DNA from: an uncultured Bacilli bacterium
GTDB taxonomy: Bacteria > Bacillota_I > Bacilli_A > RF39 > UBA660
Reading direction: 5' to 3'
Assembly: GCA_934149245.1 (NCBI GenBank)
Contig: CAKPER010000057.1
Location: forward strand, 1-6,692
Length of the DNA stretch: 6,692 bases
Shown in pieces: positions 5,655 to 6,692 of the stretch (within the stretch, counting starts at the first letter, position 1; every line of letters begins with the position of its first letter). The notes beneath the pieces are model-generated. The model was not told where the DNA came from. It saw nothing but the letters and a program-made list of their open reading frames with translations, and did not search any database. The position numbers and the translations under genes are program-made.

Positions 5655-6617
5655 ATGAAGAATAAAAAAATAAAAGAAAATATAGAACTAATTCCCCTAA
5701 CCCGTGACTTTATGTTTAAACATATTTTTACAAATAATCCTAATATATTAAAGAAGTTTTTGATTAGTGTTTTAAAACTTAATATTAATCCCGATCTTGC
5801 TAGTATTGTTGTTGAAAGTAATGAACTTGTAAAAAGCCGTGATAAAGAATATCATAAAACAGTTGATATTTATGCTTGTATTAATAATAATTTAAGAATA
5901 GATATTGAGGTTAATACTGAAAAATTTAGTGCTATTAAAGCAAGAAATGCTCTTTATTTAAATAAAATTGCTATTGACACGACAAATTCTGGTTTTACTT
6001 ATCAAGATATTTCTAAGATTTATTTTTATCAGTTAAATTTAAATGTTCATAGACTTGATAAAAATTTAGATGAGGAATATTTGCTTATGTCTTCAGAAAA
6101 TCATCAATTGCTCTTAGATAATTATAAAATTATTTGTAAATCACTTGATTATTATAAGGAACTTTATTATAATCAAGGTAAGAAAGCAAATAAAGATGTT
6201 ATTTGGCTTTCAATACTGAAAGCTAGAGATTTGAGTGAATTGGAGGAGATGGCAAGTTTAGTTATGGATAAAGATGAAAAAGAAAAGTTTGTGAGTGATT
6301 GTAACAATGCAAGTAAAGATACTAAATGGTTATCAGAATGGAATTCTGATTTATTCGCTGAAATGGTTAAACATAATGTTTTAGAAGATGCTAAAAATGA
6401 AGGAATTGAGGAAGGATTTGAACAAGGGATTGAAAAAGGAATTAAACAAGGAATTAAACAAGGAGTTAAAAAAGGGATTGAAGAAGGTATTGAACAAAAC
6501 AAAATAGCAATGATAAAAGGCATGTTAAAAGAAAATATCGATATCAAAACAATTTCCAAAGTTGCTTCTATTCCTATTAATGAGATTAAAAAGATAGAGA
6601 AATCTTTAAAAGACTAA
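5655..6617 (+). CDS. Rpn-family PD-(D/E)XK nuclease (recombination-promoting nuclease/putative transposase)
   Basis: An intact 320-aa protein of the PDDEXK_2/TIGR01784 family, often annotated as a transposase. E. coli relatives (RpnA-E) are DNA nucleases that promote RecA-independent recombination, and some act in phage defence. The N-terminal LTRDFMFKHIF (15-25) is the family opening. The nuclease core shows Asp71 (KTVDIYA) and Glu85 in IDIEVNTE (82-89); the usual K/Q after E-x is Asn87. ARNALYLNKI (96-105) follows. Residues 155-245 form a helical middle part. Residues 250-281 are eight tetrapeptide repeats of the form G-(I/V/F)-(E/K)-(E/Q/K), then a short helix-turn-helix-like tail (IDIKTISKVASIPINEIKKIEKSL). 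The start is ATG 5655, with AGGAGGT 7 nt upstream. It stands alone on the plus strand among dead mobile genes, and its TAA is followed directly by an IS3 end, so the natural C-terminus may have been trimmed by a few residues. An internal ribosome-site-like sequence lies at 6242-6248. Confidence 0.92.
   Translation: MKNKKIKENIELIPLTRDFMFKHIFTNNPNILKKFLISVLKLNINPDLASIVVESNELVKSRDKEYHKTVDIYACINNNLRIDIEVNTEKFSAIKARNALYLNKIAIDTTNSGFTYQDISKIYFYQLNLNVHRLDKNLDEEYLLMSSENHQLLLDNYKIICKSLDYYKELYYNQGKKANKDVIWLSILKARDLSELEEMASLVMDKDEKEKFVSDCNNASKDTKWLSEWNSDLFAEMVKHNVLEDAKNEGIEEGFEQGIEKGIKQGIKQGVKKGIEEGIEQNKIAMIKGMLKENIDIKTISKVASIPINEIKKIEKSLKD
6242..6248 (+). promoter_or_regulatory. Internal Shine-Dalgarno-like sequence inside rpn
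   Basis: GGAGGAG lies in frame within rpn, 15 nt before Met204 (ATG 6264) and directly before Met199 (ATG 6249). Initiation here would give a C-terminal product of about 117-122 aa carrying the repeats and tail but no nuclease core. E. coli rpn genes are known to encode such short in-frame antitoxin forms. Spacing is not ideal for either ATG (about 2 nt or 15 nt), so this is a candidate only. Confidence 0.3.
6402..6497 (+). repeat. Eight in-frame 12-bp tandem repeats in rpn
   Basis: Eight consecutive 12-bp units with the pattern GG(A/G/T)-(A/G/T)TT-(G/A)A(A/G)-(G/C/A)A(A/G) encode residues 250-281. Units 4 and 5 (6438-6449 and 6450-6461) are identical, GGAATTAAACAA. The others differ at a few bases. 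Unit length is a multiple of three, so copy-number change would lengthen or shorten the helical linker without breaking the frame. Confidence 0.9.
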
Positions 6618-6654
6618 TGAACTTGTCAATAAAAAGTAGACAGTAAAAAGATAT

Positions 6655-6692
6655 TTATTTAAACCCTAGTTGAGTTCTATACTCAATTGGGG
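6655..6692 (-). CDS. C-terminus of an IS3-family OrfB transposase (partial)
   Basis: Read on the minus strand from 6690 the frame gives PIEYRTQLGFK followed by TAA (6657-6655). P-(I/x)-E-Y-R-x-x-L is the typical end of the DDE integrase domain of IS3-family OrfB proteins (also annotated as integrase core/rve_3). Only 11 complete codons are in the window, and the catalytic part lies beyond the right edge. The frame, the stop codon and the adjacent TG-starting terminus all agree. The remainder cannot be judged intact or broken. Confidence 0.75.
   Translation of the reverse strand, partial: PIEYRTQLGFK
6664..6692 (+). other. Inverted repeat overlapping the OrfB 3' end
   Basis: CCCTAGTTGAG and CTCAATTGGGG pair around a 7-base TTCTATA loop, 11 pairs in all. 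On a plus-strand RNA all 11 positions pair (two as G-U). On the minus-strand transposase mRNA the same two positions are C-A and A-C mismatches. The window ends at the last base, so a following U-tract cannot be seen. It could act as a terminator for plus-strand transcripts coming from rpn. Confidence 0.55.

Larger units (their letters stand above)
6618..6692 (-). mobile_element. Right end of an IS3-family insertion sequence, cut by the window edge
   Basis: From 6618 the plus strand begins TGAACTTGTCAATAAAAAG and GTAGACAG. The opening TG (CA on the element's outward strand) fits an IS3 terminus, and 38 bases further in lies the transposase stop codon. The element begins on the base after the rpn TAA (6615-6617). 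The other end and the target duplication lie outside the window, so the exact boundary is inferred from the TG and from the break in rpn-like sequence. Confidence 0.65.

Noticed and set aside
6402..6497. CRISPR-like array
   Set aside because: The repeats are 12 bp, directly adjacent without spacers, and in frame inside a protein gene.
6173..6559. A 128-codon open frame on the minus strand inside rpn
   Set aside because: It is the antisense shadow of rpn. Its repeated P-x-x-I-P pattern is simply the complement of the 12-bp repeats, and it has no ribosome site or family match.
50..6617. Alternative genetic code (TGA as tryptophan), as in some Mollicutes
   Set aside because: Tryptophans in the genes checked are TGG and the complete genes end in TAA. 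No in-frame TGA needs to be read through.

Overview
The window comes from a very AT-rich, low-GC bacterium, most likely a Firmicutes/Mollicutes-like gut or host-associated member of the Bacilli. The evidence is the base composition, strong AGGAGG-type ribosome sites, TAA at all four complete gene ends, and the protein families present. Tryptophan is encoded by TGG in the genes checked, so nothing suggests recoding of TGA. No rRNA, tRNA or CRISPR array was seen.

Layout. (1) Positions 1-1425, minus strand: a compact operon read right to left. It holds a flavodoxin-like protein (910-1425), a multi-pass YjdF/DUF2238-like membrane protein (50-895), and probably the first 11 codons of a third gene running off the left edge (1-33). 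(2) Positions 1596-4145, minus strand: a complete P2-type cation-pumping ATPase with a GTG start. Its sixth membrane segment resembles the Na,K-ATPase form (I-D-L-x-T-D) more than the usual bacterial calcium-pump form (N-L-x-T-D). (3) Positions 4146-5654: about 1.5 kb without an intact gene. It is mostly decayed sequence, with a frameshifted and truncated ISNCY/IS1202-type transposase on the plus strand (4568-5099) meeting a truncated FtsX-like ABC permease on the minus strand (5100-5328). The permease keeps a good ribosome site and a consensus-like promoter with a palindrome in its spacer. (4) Positions 5655-6617, plus strand: an intact Rpn-type PD-(D/E)XK nuclease (recombination-promoting nuclease/transposase family) with eight in-frame 12-bp repeats and an internal Shine-Dalgarno-like sequence. 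(5) Positions 6618-6692: the right end of an IS3-family element, inserted directly after the rpn stop codon, including the last codons of its OrfB transposase on the minus strand.

Reading the window as a whole: the left two thirds is ordinary chromosomal housekeeping or transport content on one strand. The right third is a mobile-element scar zone with two dead genes, one live Rpn nuclease and one IS edge. The best leads for follow-up are a possible intragenic short product of the rpn gene, its 12-bp repeat tract, and the unusual ion-site signature of the ATPase.
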